A stretch of DNA of 64,000 bases from Doris montereyensis (lineage: Eukaryota > Mollusca > Gastropoda > Nudibranchia > Dorididae). The notes below the pieces were generated by a model that saw only the letters and a program-made list of their open reading frames with translations, did no database searches and was not told where the DNA came from. The position numbers and the translations under genes are program-made. The stretch is from assembly GCA_037039925.1 (NCBI GenBank), contig JAXRKP010000098.1:337501-401500 (forward strand), written 5' to 3'. Position 1 is the stretch's first letter, and every line of letters begins with the position of its first letter. Positions 25,240 to 37,344 of this stretch are shown here, one piece after another.

Positions 25240-25735
25240 CGAAGTTCATGGTATAGACGCTAAAATAAAGTATTGAAAACTTTGTGTTGAAATCCTATAC
25301 TAATTCCATACGCAAACTTTACATTTAAAGAAGGTATCGGAATCATTTAGTTTCAACATGAAAGAATCACCAGACAGCAAAGCATGCATGACTGGAAATG
25401 GATGACAAAATTATGATTTATTGTCCACAAACTTATTTGTATTTTACTATTTCACGGTGCCAATAAGTATTCAGTTCATGTCTACTTCGATTTCCCTGAT
25501 TTTCTCTCATGTTGGTCCTCAATATATCATTTTCCTTGGTATTTTTTCCACCGGGCAACACTTTTTTCCGTTTTCAAGGATTTCCCTGATGCATGGAAAC
25601 CCTGTTTTTACTACCTAAGCCCCATTTCCTACTTGTTTTCCTACCCAAGACATTAATTTCCGACCTTTCCGACTTGAGTATATGAAAAATCTGACATATT
25701 TTCGACTTTCCGACCTTGCTGGACACCCTATTAGT
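25240..25735 (-). mobile_element. hAT-like 5' end, dispersed copy 1
   Basis: Read on the minus strand it starts GGGTGTCCAGCAAGGTCGGA and continues through TTTTTCATA, GTAGGAAATGGGGCT, CATGCATCAGGGAAATCC, GGGGAAATGATATATTGAGG, TCATCCATTTCCAGTCATGC. The same order occurs at 55020-55445 and 56205-56570. After the copy at 55020 comes a zinc-finger reading frame of hAT type, so I infer this repeat is the 5' end of such elements. Confidence 0.55.
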
Positions 25736-25739
25736 GTAA

Positions 25740-26680
25740 AGTTAACCTTTCTGTTTAAAATGACGCTTAAATGGAATTTTTCCCCTTACCATATTTGAAA
25801 AATCTTAAGATTTCTAGTAATACTTCATAATAGCAGGAACTTTTGTTATATACAAAAAAATATAGTGACTGATACGTACAAATAACAATTTCAGCCTTTG
25901 ATTTTTTCCCCCAAGTTTCCAAATTACTGTTTGAATTCACATTTCTTCTTTTGTCCAAATAACATGTTTTACGTTACATCCTTACTACGGTAGCGGATTC
26001 TTGAAGTACGTCCATGAATCAACAGAATGTTGCATGCCTTGCAGTATGATCGCTTCAGATGTGGATGTCTAAAGATGGAAAACAAAATTTTTAAGTATTT
26101 TGAATTAAACGCAACAAAACGAATGCGCTTTGTTTTCAATTTTTTTAAACGTACTCATATCCCTATTTGAGTTTAGAGTCACATTAAAAGATTTTTTTTT
26201 TAAATGTTATTTGTTTACATTTAATTTAAATACATATGATCATATCACTCTACAATGCAATTATAAGAAAATTGTAAACACGCCTCTTAAACCATGACTT
26301 GCAAAACTTTTTAAATTGTCTTGAATTGGTTTTATGGCATTTTGCTGTAAGATTAAATTGAGCGATATACTATTCTATGTGAAGGGAGGTTTTGAAAGAG
26401 AAGGCTACTGAATGACAAACTCGTACTGAAGAATTAAAGAAAAATTAAGTTACACTGAAAATTGTCCATATTTTATCCTTGATTTGATTCTTCGCTTATC
26501 TTTAAAAATAATAATACTTATATAGCACCCCCATCCATGAGATTCATGCTCAGTTGCGCTTTACAAAGGCTAAAACATACAGCATAAAATAGCTTACATA
26601 TTTACGATTACTATAAGATCATGACATCTGCATACATTAAGACAAACAGTCCCTAAATGACAATATGTGCTAATTACAAG
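25740..26680. other. AT-rich spacer without recognisable features
   Basis: Many A/T runs and no conserved frame. A block at 26505-26600 (AATAATACTTATATAGCACC ... AGTTGCGCTTTACAAAGGCT) resembles a widespread repeat ending but could not be matched to a second copy in this window. Confidence 0.4.
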
Positions 26681-27142
26681 ATGGCCCTATACACATGTGC
26701 GCACGCACGCACACAAACACGTTGCAGGTGCCAACCGTTCACATCCCATGATAGGTCTAAATGACAATTTTAAAAGTATAATAATAGTTAATGAAGTCAA
26801 ACTAAGACCGGGCAGTGGACAGGTAAGCACCTGTACGTAGAGTAGACGATCCCGCCCTCCACGAGTCTCCTGCTGCCTTGCAGGCAAGTCTTGGCTGACC
26901 AAAGGCTAAGGGAGTTAACCCTGAAAGAAAATTAAAACCAGCTGCCTTGCAGGCTGGTCTTGAATGACTAAAGGCTAAGGGAGTTAACCCTGACAGAAAA
27001 TAACAAGGCCCGGTAGGGGGCCTCAAGGTGGCAGCCCCACCATCTACCTAGGGTACAGTGGGCTAATCCCCTGTTTATCCAAAACAACCTGATTCAGAGA
27101 AGTAAAAGGAATATAACCGGCTTGATCTTTGGAAGACGAACT

Positions 27143-28254
27143 ATGAAACGAACAAGGACTGTGATTTTTGGAACATGGAATGTCAGGGCAATTAATGGAA
27201 AGGAGTTAGAATTAGCTGAAGAAATGGAAAAATTCAAAGTAGATATTTTGGCTATTACAGAAACAAAGAAAAAAGGACAAGGAATAGAAAATGTAGGACC
27301 AAATCATACTTTAATCTTCTCAGGAGTAGATGTCAAAGATAGAGCTAGAGCAGGAGTAGGCCTCCTAATGCATACAAGGCAAGAAATGCTACTAGAAAGT
27401 TGGTATTTGTAAGCCCACGGCTATTACAGGTAAATATTAAACCAAAAGGAAGAGAATTAAATTATTAATAGCTTATGGACCAAACGAAGATGCTACCAAA
27501 GAAAAATGATTTACAAATAGCTGCAGAGAATCTCAAACCCAAACAGGAATTAATGGTTTTAGGAGATTTAAAAGCTAGAGTAGACAACAATGTAGAAACG
27601 TCAGGAGGAGTAATAGGTAAAGAAGGAGAGACAATAACTTCTCCAAATGGAGAGAGACTAATAGATTTTTGCCTAAAGAATAACATGAAAATAGCTAACA
27701 CATTTTTTCCTCATAAAGATATCCACAAATATACAAGAACAAATGAAGACAGGTGTGAAAAGTCAATGATAGACGACATAATAGTTAGCAGTTCCCTTTT
27801 TTACAGTACAATGGATGCTAGAGTAAGCAGGGGAGCTGAAATATTTAGTGATCATCACCTAGTGATTGCCAAAATGAGATTACTGACTGAGGAAAACAAA
27901 CAGAAAAGGAAAAAGAAGAAAGCTTCTAAACTCAAAATAGAAGAACTAAATAAACCAATAGTAAAACAGATGTACCAATCCAGGATAAAAAGATCTATCA
28001 GTAAAAGGCAGATGGATCTGAATGATAGCACAATAGAAGAAAAGTGGCAAATATATAAAGAAACACTCCTCGGTTGTACTGAAGAGGTCTGTGGTAGGAA
28101 ACAAATTAAAGGAGATAGGAAAAGAACAGCATGGGGGAATGAGAATGTCAAGACTAAGATCAAAGAAAAGAAGGATGCCTGGAAGAAATGCTTGCTTGTC
28201 AACAAGCATGGAAGTCGAAACAGGTGCCAGACGACTGGAATAAGGGAACGGTAG
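27143..28254 (+). pseudogene. LINE endonuclease domain (broken)
   Basis: Two frames (27143-27409 and 27475-28254) together give an APE-type endonuclease that nicks target DNA to start reverse transcription. A stop after ESWYL and a frame change near 27410-27475 separate the halves. The second half has GDLKARVDNNVETSGG (metal-binding Asp), DRCEKSMIDDIIVSSS and SDHHLVI. It then runs into a lysine-rich linker that ends abruptly where an internal deletion joins it to the RT. Confidence 0.85.
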
Positions 28255-29463
28255 TACCAATACACAAGAAAGGATCAACTATGGAATGCTCAAACTATAG
28301 AGGGATATCACTACTTAGCGTACCATGAAAAGTGTATGCCAGGATTCTGGAAATGAGACTAAGGAAAAGAGTAGAGGATCAGATTGAAGAACATCAGAGT
28401 GGATTTAGACCAGGAAGAAGTGTACAAGACAACATATTTACAATTAGACAAATAATAGAAAAATTACTTGAGAGAAACACTGACTTGCACCTGTGTTTTA
28501 TTGACTTAGAAAAGGCATTTGACACTGTGATGAGGGACCTAACTATGGCATTTCTTAAAAAAACACAACGTAGAGCAAAATTTAATAGAAGCCATTAAAA
28601 GTTTTTACAATAAACTAACATGTGCAGTGAGAGTAGCTGGAAACATATCTGCAGAATTTGATGTAGATATAGGAGTAAGACAGGGTTGTGGCCTAAGTCC
28701 TCTTTTGTTTATCACATTTACGGATTCAGTCGCAAAGGTATCCTCAAAAATGAAGAAAATGAATGTAGGTATGTGGAAGCTCAAACCAGTAAATGTAGCA
28801 ATGTTTTCATTTGCTGATGATTTAGTTCTGTTTGGAAAATCAGAAAGGGACTTCCAATCCAATATCAACATAATAAATAATAAATTAAATAAAAGAGGAA
28901 TGAGAGTAAATGCAAAGAAAACCAAAACAATACTAGTAACTAGGGAAGCTAAAACACAAAATCTTAAATTGGGCAGGGAGAATTTAGAACAAGTTCAAAG
29001 CTACAATTACTTAGGAGTAATGATTAACTCAGAAGGAAAACTAAGAGAAGAAATCAGCCAGAGAATCCAAAAGGCAAGGGCAATATATAACCATCTAGGA
29101 AAGACATTTGTAGGTAAGCAAGAATTGTCAAACAAAAACCAAAATGGCAGTACACAGCACAGTTTATTGTCCTACTCTCCTCTATGGCAGTGAAACCTGG
29201 ACCTTAGACAGTAGGGAATACAGTAGAGTGCAAGCAGCCGAAATGAAATATCTAAGAAGAGTAGTAGGGAAAACTAAAAGAGACAAAATCAGAAACACAA
29301 TACTAAGAGATCAAACCAAAGCAGATAACATAAAAACTAACAGATGGTTTGGGCATGTTAACAGAATGAATGACAATAGAATAGCTAAATCAGTATACAG
29401 TGCTAAAACTCAAGGTAAAAGACCAAAAGGCAGACCTAGGAGAAAGTGGGGAAAAGATATATA
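28225..29463 (+). pseudogene. LINE reverse transcriptase domain (broken)
   Basis: The frame opens as VPDDWNKGTVVPIHKKGST, with a stop in KVYAR upstream sequence at about 28326-28328, a frame change near 28560-28600 between FDTVMRDLTMAFL and YNKLTCAVRVAG, and another near 29140. The RT catalytic FADD box is intact. The C-terminal zinc-finger-free tail (EMKYLRRVVGKTKRDKIRN, RWFGHVNRMNDNRIAKSV) is typical of APE LINEs found in molluscs and arthropods. The same protein family is represented by the 53420-54060 fragment. Confidence 0.85.
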
Positions 29464-29547
29464 AGAGGCATTAACGCAAAGAAATTTAACTTTCACGGAA
29501 GGAAACAGAAAATGTCAGGACAGGGCAGCCTGGAGAAAGATCATGTC

Positions 29548-29800
29548 GGGCACCTAAACCCATACACCGGAAGGTAAAATGGGAGCTGATAAAGAAAGAA
29601 AAAACTCATACACCGAAAGGTAAAATGGGAGCTGATAAAGAAAGAAAAAACCCATACACCGAAAGGTAGAATGGGAGCTGATAAAGAAAGAAAAAACCCA
29701 TACACCGGAAGGTAGAATGGGAGCTGATAAAGAAAGAAAGAACCCGTACACCGAAAGGTAGAATGGGAGCTGATAAAGAAAGAAAGAAAGGGCTGTACAA
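29548..29800 (+). repeat. Minisatellite at LINE 3' end, ~45-bp unit, 5 copies
   Basis: The unit contains AACCCATACACCGGAAGGTA and GAATGGGAGCTGATAAAGAA AGAAA. It begins about 85 bp after the LINE stop codon, so it probably arose from the LINE 3' tail. Confidence 0.92.
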
Positions 29801-31360
29801 TTTCTAGTTTTAACTGACAAAGAATTCCATATAGGCTGGGGCCGAAAAGGTGAAAGAACGTTTGGGAAATTATCTTAGGGACGCTTCTTTTTGTGATGAC
29901 CTAAGCGGATGATCGGGGTGGTGAACTTTAAAGAGATATTTTAGATAGCCAGTCGGGGGCAGTGTCACGAATGCAGCTGAAAGTGAGACATGCTATCTTA
30001 TTCCAATTCATAATATAATCTATTTTACTGAGCCAATGTTAATTAAAAATAAAAACTAGTCATCTGCTGACATTTATAATGCAAAAGGTTCATTATTGTA
30101 CTTATTCATTTTATTGCAATTACGACTTAGGAAGTTACTTACAATCTAATCACATGCTTCTCTGCAACAAGGCGCATTGTCTGAATGTAATACTTGCATA
30201 AGCTGTAGTTGCTGGGCTCTTGGTAAAGAGCAAACCTTGCAGCCTGGGAAGCAATTACAATAGAATTATGAAATTAGTATAGGATTGTCTGTAATTCTAA
30301 GTCCAAGTTATAGAGTGAAAAGAAAAAAGAACATGTACATTAAGATCGATGTAGCTAGATTATTAATTACTACAATTGTACATTTTTATGTATGATGATG
30401 ACACTTGTACAAAGATATGTTTTGTACTTATTTGTAAATTTGTAAAGTGACATGAAAGTTGCTTCCCGGCATAGCGACTCACAGAGCCAGACATTACATA
30501 AACAGGAACAAGAAATCCCCAGTCACCTTTTAACCAGGGTAAGATGCCAGCATGTGATGAAGTAGATCAAGTTAAAGGAGAAATCTACTGACAGTCTTTT
30601 TATGCTTTTTGTGAATGTTGTAAACATTTGGGGGCAACAAATATTTCCGTGTCGATCGGGATGCCCTAAAGTCTATTTTCATTGTATTTCCACTCATTGA
30701 CTCATATAAATATAAAACTTAGGTTTGAAGGTACGAAGGATGAATCCTTCTGTTAGTGTTACAGAGCATGAAAAGATTTTATTGAAGTAAATTGTCTTGG
30801 CCACCCCTTTACACACTAAAATGGTATCTTCTGTAAATAGGGTGGGGTTTGAGGTGTATTATTGATGCTAGGACGAGACAATGTGTTGCAATTTAGATAC
30901 AATAGTAGAGGAAGCATTGTAGGGGCTATTCTTACGCAAATTGGCCACAGCTGCCAATAGTATTTTGCTCTTTATTTATCATGTCTTCTTTAGAGTAGCT
31001 CTTTCAAACTCAACAGTGCTGCTTGGCTTATTAATAACTTTATCAGAATATATATTATAAATTTATAGTTTCACATCTAAACATAAATCATAAGTTATAT
31101 ATAAAAGAAAGTTACATGGATTTTTAATCCATATATCACAGCACAAAAAAACACGAACTAGCCATTAGGCCAAGGCAACCCTACGCACTGACGTAAGAAT
31201 CATCTAGGCAAAGTGAATCACGAAACATACTGACACAGTCTATTTACATGAAATGAGTAGCTCCACGCGGGTTAAACCAAAAATAATTGGAAGGTGTTTA
31301 GTAAACAAAATTTACACTACTTACACAATAGGTCAGAGCATTAAGGTCATATATATATAT
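29800..31360. other. Unique AT-rich sequence, no gene seen
   Basis: No conserved frame on either strand. A short (TA)n run lies at 31350-31365. Confidence 0.45.
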
Positions 31361-31365
31361 ATATA

Positions 31366-31562
31366 GGCTGTCGTTATTTGTACCCCAGGGGCAAATAATA
31401 GAATATAGTTATTTGCACCAGGAAGGCAAATAATGGAATATCGTTATTTGCACCGAGAGGGCAAATAATGGAATATCGTTATTTGCACCCGGGGGCAAAT
31501 AATGGAATATCGTTATTTGCACACCAGGGGGATGGGGGGGGGGGGGGGGGGGGGGGGGGGGT
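31366..31562. repeat. 35-bp hairpin-forming tandem repeats plus poly(G)
   Basis: Four to five copies of a unit with TTATTTGCACC, a short purine loop, then GGCAAATAATGGAATATCG. TTATTTGC and GCAAATAA within each unit are inverted repeats, so every unit can form a hairpin. The array ends in a G run of about 30 (31530-31561) that is rich in G-quadruplex potential. Confidence 0.85.
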
Positions 31563-31569
31563 GTAATAA

Positions 31570-32480
31570 ACAAAAAATGTTACATCTTCCTCCCATCTTC
31601 GTCTTGGTCTTCCCCTACCTCTCCTGCCCCGAAGAGTAACTTTTTCCAGTGTATCATGTCGTTTCAAGTGACCAACATCTTTCAGTTTGTTTATTTTGAA
31701 AGTATCTAGATCTATCACTATCAGGTTGCATTTTCTTAGGTCTAATCTTGCTAGAACATGTCTTTTTTGTTTTAGTTGTCTAGGAATAGGATTTAGGATA
31801 TTCTGAGGACTTTTCTATAGCATTTCATTTCAAAAGCCTGCAGTTTTTTCTCTTGCTTATTTAAAGTCCATGATTCGCATCCATATCATATACAGCACCG
31901 TTGGAAACATGCATATATTCTAAAGAATTCTCATTTTTCTAGCAATATCTTGTCCTCTCCACAAATATTCCAATTTGTTTAGTTTTTGTGATGCAATTGC
32001 TTTTTTTTATTTTATTTCTGGCAATATATTTCCATTTGCATCGATCCTAGCACCCAAATATTTAAAGTGATCAAAATTTTCGATTCTTGCTCCATTTATA
32101 CTGATTTTGCTTTCCTTTTGACATTTATCGTTGTCCATTATTTTTGTTTTCTTTATATTTAATTACAGGCCCTTCTTTTCGCTAAATTCTTTGGTTGCTG
32201 TTATGAGATTTTTTTAAAACCTTCAGTTGTATGTATTATCCGCAATTCTTACATCTTTTATCTGATGTCATGAGTGTTTATTTGATCTTCATACACAGCT
32301 CTCATTATATCTTTTGTATAAAGATTGAAAAGATTAGACAATCAATGTGCATAAATGCACACATAAAACTTTTGTATTAAAGTTCTAAATTTAAGGTTGA
32401 AAATATGGTCTCTTGTTCCTCTGTCCTTTCTAAATGCTGCCTGAACTCTATTTATTTCTATATATGTAATTACATATTTT
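31570..32480 (-). mobile_element. LINE fragment, RT C-terminal half (decayed)
   Basis: On the minus strand, scattered over frames, one reads VQAAFRKDRGTRDHIFNLK, then EFSEKKGL, NIKKTKIMDND, KISINGARIENFDHFKYLGA, KAIASQKLNKLEYLWRGQDI and, near 31620-31700, GRRGRGRPRRRWEEDV. These follow the order of a LINE RT tail (the GRPRRRW box is the usual C-terminus). Many stops; a dead copy. Its 3' end abuts the hairpin repeats and G run. Confidence 0.75.
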
Positions 32481-32499
32481 TTATGTTGGTTTAATTAAT

Positions 32500-33920
32500 G
32501 AGGCTGCTAAAGAGAAAAGGAGCATCCATAAGAAACAAAAACCATACGTTCCGAGAGATACAAAATAAAGCAAGAACACAACAGAATAAAGAATGAGAAA
32601 AAGAAGAGGAAACCGGTGTCATTTTTACGCAACCACGTGCAACCAAGCAAAACCACATGCAACCACGCCAAACCATGCGCAACCACATAAGCCAAATAGC
32701 GCAACCATGTTTAACTTAGTTAAAGCGCTATTTTGTTCCCGAATTTAGTGAACAGTGCTAACTAGTTTGCTGTCTTGCCAGGCGATTAGGAATAATGCTA
32801 AATGCATTGTTGTTAAAAGTTTGTAGACGTAATTCCTTGCCTTCCTCTGTTCTTTTTTTCCCACCAATACTTTTCCAAATTTATATATTAAATTTATATT
32901 ATAATTATATCCTTGATTTTTTTAAGAGAATCGGTATAATAGTAATAGTATAAGATCTAATATGTTTCTGTTTACATTATGACAATGTTATTAAACCGTA
33001 AACTTTAATCAAAGATCAACACATAACTTGTTTCCGTTTACGACTATGACAATGTTATTAAACTTTAATCAAAGATCAACACATAACTTGTAAGTTCTAT
33101 TATTCGCATAAAGCATAAGAATAAGACTAAGAGAGAAAGCGCGGACATCTTGCAAAAAGAAGACAAATATATTTTTATTGTCATACATGGTTTTGCTTGG
33201 TTGCGCCTGAGGAAACAGCAAGACAAAAGAAAGGTTAAAGAGTGATAGCAGGAAAGAAGTAGGGCCTAGGCCCTACCAGGAATGCCCGCCAACCGCCCGT
33301 TATGACATGGTAACATTGCGAATCCTGCCACATTAAAAATCAAAACAATAAAAATATTAGCAATGACAACAAAATCCATCAACAAGCTAAAGTCATGATT
33401 TTGTAAATTTTAAGAAATAAACTTTATTTAGATTTCACATTTGGCCTAATTAAAGGGCAAAATTAATAATACATGTACAATTAAACAGAAAACATGAATT
33501 ACTTGGGCATTTTGTTCTGAGATATTGGTAATTTGAGATTTCCGGGAAGACTATAGGCTATAGTATTCATGCACAGAATCAAGAGATGCAGTGTAAGTGT
33601 AACAGTAACATGTAGCATGTAGTCTTACACTACACTAAATGTAGTTCTTGGTCACAGTTAGGCAGTTATCTCCCTGGTTGCTGGGCCCATGTAACGTGTA
33701 GCCCACCCCCCCCCTTTTTTTATAAAGTAAATATTGCTTAATATTAGCGATGGGCTTAACGCTGGAATTGCATAGCGCCAGTTTCAATTTTCAATTGTTT
33801 TACGTTTAGTTGGCTTGCTCTCAGTGATGATTTCAACTTGCTTTGTTACTGTTATTTTATTTTATTACATTCTCTTGGATTTTGTGTGTTGTCTAGTATT
33901 TCTGAATGCTGCAATTGATT
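32500..33920. other. Spacer upstream of the THAP frame
   Basis: Contains an ACCACATGCAACCACG-type imperfect repeat (32630-32700), a duplicated 60-bp block with TTTCCGTTTACGA / TGACAATGTTATTAAAC and AATCAAAGATCAACACATAA (about 32980-33090), and a C run at 33707-33715. No gene seen. Confidence 0.4.
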
Positions 33921-34193
33921 AAGTAATTCAATATGGGTAGAAAATGTTGTGTTCCCAATTGTTGTAGGGGGAATTATGACGACTCGGAGAGAAGGTCAGT
34001 GTTTACATTTCCGAAAGATGAATCAATGAGGCGACTGTGGTTATGTAAAATACCAAGGCAAAACTTTTACCGACTTGTCAATCTGCTGTGTGTGAGAAAC
34101 ATTTTGCAGAACATTTTATTGTCAGAATAGATTCTGCTACAAGACCAGACGGTAGTGTTTTGACGGTGCCAAAGTCGAAACCTAAGTTATTAA

Positions 34194-36343
34194 CCCTTTC
34201 CTGCCTACTGCGACTCAATGCAACATACCCGCCTTTTTTATCTCATTCCGTTTTCGATTTACCTTGTAAACAGAGGGACATTGTGAGCTAAATTTCAGAC
34301 TCAACTCTACGATTTTCTACGAATAATGGCTTTCGAATATTTACAATCACTGATTGTTGAAGGCGGTTTAGATGCTGAAGATGAATATGACATTGAGATA
34401 GGGAATCTCAGTGATGATGAAAGTCATTCTAATGATGAGCAGGATCCAGATCGATGTCATAGTGATAACGATACTACTACTACTACTAGGCCTAGTGATG
34501 AATGGGCGGACCTGCTCACTAAAGTAACAGACAAAGTTGAACCTTTCACTGAATTTTCTGGCCCAATTCATGATTTGTCAGAGGATAGTAAGCCAATTGA
34601 CTATTTTAAGCTATTCTTCCCTGAAACTATGTTTGAATTATTCGTGGTAGAAACCAACAAGTATGCAGAGCAAATGCAAACCGCAAAAAGGAAATCGTGA
34701 CCCGTACTGGAAGGCAATGACATTGGAAGATGCCTATAAGTATGTCTACACCCTCATTACATTTGGCCTCCATAACCTTCCTGAAACCAGACTTTACTGG
34801 TATTCTGATCCTTTTGGAACGTCCCAGCAATTTCGGGGTCTTGGGTCGACAGCGCTACCAGAAATTACACCAATATTTTCACATCGCTGACAACACGTAC
34901 CAGCCGGGCCGCGGTGACACAAATTTTGACCCCCTCTACAAGGTCAGACCCCTCCTTGACCATGTTCGCCACACCTGCTCGGCAGTCTACAAACCAAGTA
35001 AAAATTTGAGTGTGGATGAAGCAATGATTGCTTACACTGGTGACATCAGCTTCCGCCAGTACATAAAACATAAACGGCAAACCGACACCGTGGGGATTCA
35101 AAGTTTGGTGCTGTGCAGAGGCGGATTCTGGGTACCTCTTGAATTTCAGGATGTATACCGGAAAACAAAATAATGCAGTGCTAGAAAATGGACAGGGGTA
35201 TAATGTTGTAAAAACAATGCTTGAAGGTCACATGGGCAAAAATCATACTGTGTTCTATGACAATTTCTTTTCGTCCGTTAAACTTGTGACGGATCTTCTT
35301 CAGGAAAAGACATACAGCTGTTCTACAGTTCGGCCGAACGGGAAAGGATGGCCTCTCCCAAAGGACAGCAAGCAGAAGGCAGGAGAGGTCAGTATGAAAC
35401 AGAAGGGCATGCTGGTGGCAGTTCAATGGACAGACAAAAGGCAGGTCCATGTCTTGTCGACAAATTGCGACCCGGAAATGACGACAGTGGAGCGTCGTTC
35501 GAAGCATGGCATCATCAACGTCAACATCCCTCGCTCAGTTGAATCGTACAACGGAGCAATGTTTGGAATTGATCTCAATGATCAACACCGCTCATATTAC
35601 CCTGTTGGCCGTCCAGGCACCAAATGGTGGCGGTATTTATTCAATTACCTTGTCCAGGTTTCCATCGTGAATGCTTTTCAACTCATGAAAAAAGCTCGCC
35701 TAACGACGGCCGCTTCGCTACCTCACAAAACCATCTCCTTTTCCGAACTGAGCTGGTGAAGGCACTGATCTCCCAGGCTCAAGTGCAGCCAGAAGAAACT
35801 TACCTGATGCACCATCCATTCAGGGCATGACAAGGGCACACAGTGCCGAACACTCTCTTAGCAAAATGCCTGGCCGCAAAAGGCGGTGTTTTCAATGTGC
35901 AAGGAGGGCACCAAGATGGCAAGTGGCCGCACCAGGGAAACAACAACCGGATGGCACCTGTGTAATGTGCACCTTCATGGTGGAGACTGTTATTCAAAGT
36001 TTCATGAACATTTAAGGAATTGAGACTAGAAATACAAACAAACAATGCGGACAATGAGACAGTAAATTTGTGCTTTTCAAATTTAAAAAAAATTTTTTAT
36101 TCGAAGCTCATTACAGTTATTGAGTTATATAAAACTATAATTTCTGAAAGCTTGTTCTGTTCTCTATTATATGATATTTTTATCATTGCAATTGAGTGAT
36201 TTTGTAGTGTCTGAAATTAATTTTAACGTAGACAATATATTTTTCATTAGTTACTTCCCTTTGGGTAGGCACACAGACTAAACAGGAATTGAAAGCTTAG
36301 GCACACAGGCTATAATTGTGGAGGAACTGTAGGCAGGAAAGGG
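34194..36343 (+). mobile_element. Complete piggyBac element with 15-bp TIRs
   Basis: The left end CCCTTTCCTGCCTAC (34194-34208) is the exact reverse complement of the right end GTAGGCAGGAAAGGG (36329-36343). The left flank is TTAA (34190-34193) and the right flank TTAT (36344-36347), i.e. the TTAA target duplication with one substitution. The interior encodes a piggyBac transposase in several frames. It sits inside the THAP coding sequence at PKLL, and joining the flanks through one TTAA restores the frame to LLKGAYPS. Confidence 0.92.
34326..36015 (+). pseudogene. piggyBac transposase (frameshifted)
   Basis: The start MAFEYLQSLIVEGG is followed by an acidic N-terminal region, then the DDE_Tnp_1_7 domain: PIDYFKLFFPETMFELFV, FGVLGRQRYQKLHQYFHI, NLSVDEAMIAYTGDISFRQY, NHTVFYDNFFSSVKLVTDLL, MFGIDLNDQHRSYYP and WWRYLFNYLVQVSIVNAF. 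The three catalytic Asp residues are readable near 35015, 35259 and 35571. The C-terminal Cys-rich zinc domain (KRRCFQCARR, then a second frame with LCNVHLHGGDCYSKFHEHL) ends near 36015. At least four frame changes (near 34690, 34800, 35130, 35750) separate the blocks, so the copy as assembled is not autonomous, but divergence is low and some shifts could be sequencing errors. Confidence 0.9.
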
Positions 36344-36545
36344 TTATAGGGTGCTTATCCTTCAATTTGTTCAAACTGCCCTTCCTATTTGTCCGAGAAA
36401 ACTTCTTTAAAAAGGAAAACTCCAGATGATAGGCGACATGAAATGGAACAGAGAGATGTGGATTCTTTTGCCCAATGGATGGAAGCAGATCAAATTAACT
36501 GTTTCAAAATATTTAGTATTATTAATACTATTATTATTATTATTA

Positions 36546-36546
36546 T

Positions 36547-36637
<91 letters not shown>

Positions 36638-36665
36638 TTAGTAGTAGTAGTAGCAGCAGTTAGTA
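36546..36665. repeat. (AGT)n microsatellite
   Basis: (ATT)n passes into about 33 AGT triplets. Runs of Ser, Val or Leu codons here are artefacts. It interrupts the THAP/P gene after FAQWMEADQINCF. Confidence 0.95.
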
Positions 36666-36669
36666 GTAG

Positions 36670-37340
36670 TAGCTGTAAATTGTGAGTATTGCGAGAGCAA
36701 ACTGTTTTTTTAATTTTTGTTGTAGTAGTAGATACATTTGACATGTATATTGAGTACATATTTAGTTTCAAACTCCAGCTCTTATATCATTGAGTGTTTT
36801 GTTTGCTTGTAGTGTTTGATTTTGTTTTGTTTTTTAATAGAGCTCCATATATAGTATTAGTTTGACCAACCCCATGCCAAGAGGTGGTTGCACAAATGTT
36901 TTAAAAGACCAAAGACAAGGCCAGAAATTATGTATCTTATATATTATTTGTAGCATTTAACCAGAAGCCACAACACACAATGCAAATTAACATGTTAACC
37001 TCAGTTTCAAATTTTTTTAATTTTGTTTGACATGTACTATTTTGTACGGTATAAAATGATGTTTAAACTCAAACTGTTTTTAATTTTGTTTTGTTATGCT
37101 CTTAAGTTGTTTGAGAATTTTTGTTTGTTGTATGATTGATATATGTTTTAGTTTAAAAACCCAGCCATAGTTGATTGTTTTGGTTGTTTGCACAAATGTT
37201 TTAGTCTTATATGTATCTTATTTTATTATTATTTAAGAAAAGGGAGATAAATTGTTCCAAAATTACAAATATATTCATTAGCGTTTTCAAAGGATCGGCT
37301 TTTTCTAAGACAGTCTGCAAACACAAGAAAACTAAAACAA
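36670..37340. other. AT-rich spacer inside the broken THAP/P gene
   Basis: T-rich sequence with repeated TTTAGTTTAAA and TTGTTTGTTGT strings; no coding signal. Confidence 0.4.
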
Positions 37341-37344
37341 GTTG

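Larger units (their letters stand above)
26800..29545 (+). mobile_element. Degraded non-LTR retrotransposon (LINE) with APE endonuclease and RT
   Basis: The 5' leader (26800-27110) contains a 70-bp tandem duplication (CTGCCTTGCAGGC and AAAGGCTAAGGGAGTTAACC twice) and ends with GGCCTCAAGGTGGCAGCC. The endonuclease starts GTWNVRAINGKE (about 27172) and includes DILAITETKKKG and LMVLGDLKARV. It ends with the catalytic SDHHLVIAKMR (about 27845). The RT has NYRGISLLS, FIDLEKAFDTV (28497), RQGCGLSPLL (28677), FADDLVLFG (28810), then a LYGSETWTLD / RWFGHVNRM / KGRPRRKWGKDI tail. Several stops and frameshifts disable it, and the linker between endonuclease and RT is missing (about 28200-28220). Clade not assigned. 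Confidence 0.9.

Noticed and set aside
27855..28278. Minus-strand hydrophobic frames opposite the LINE
   Set aside because: Complement of the lysine-rich LINE coding region.
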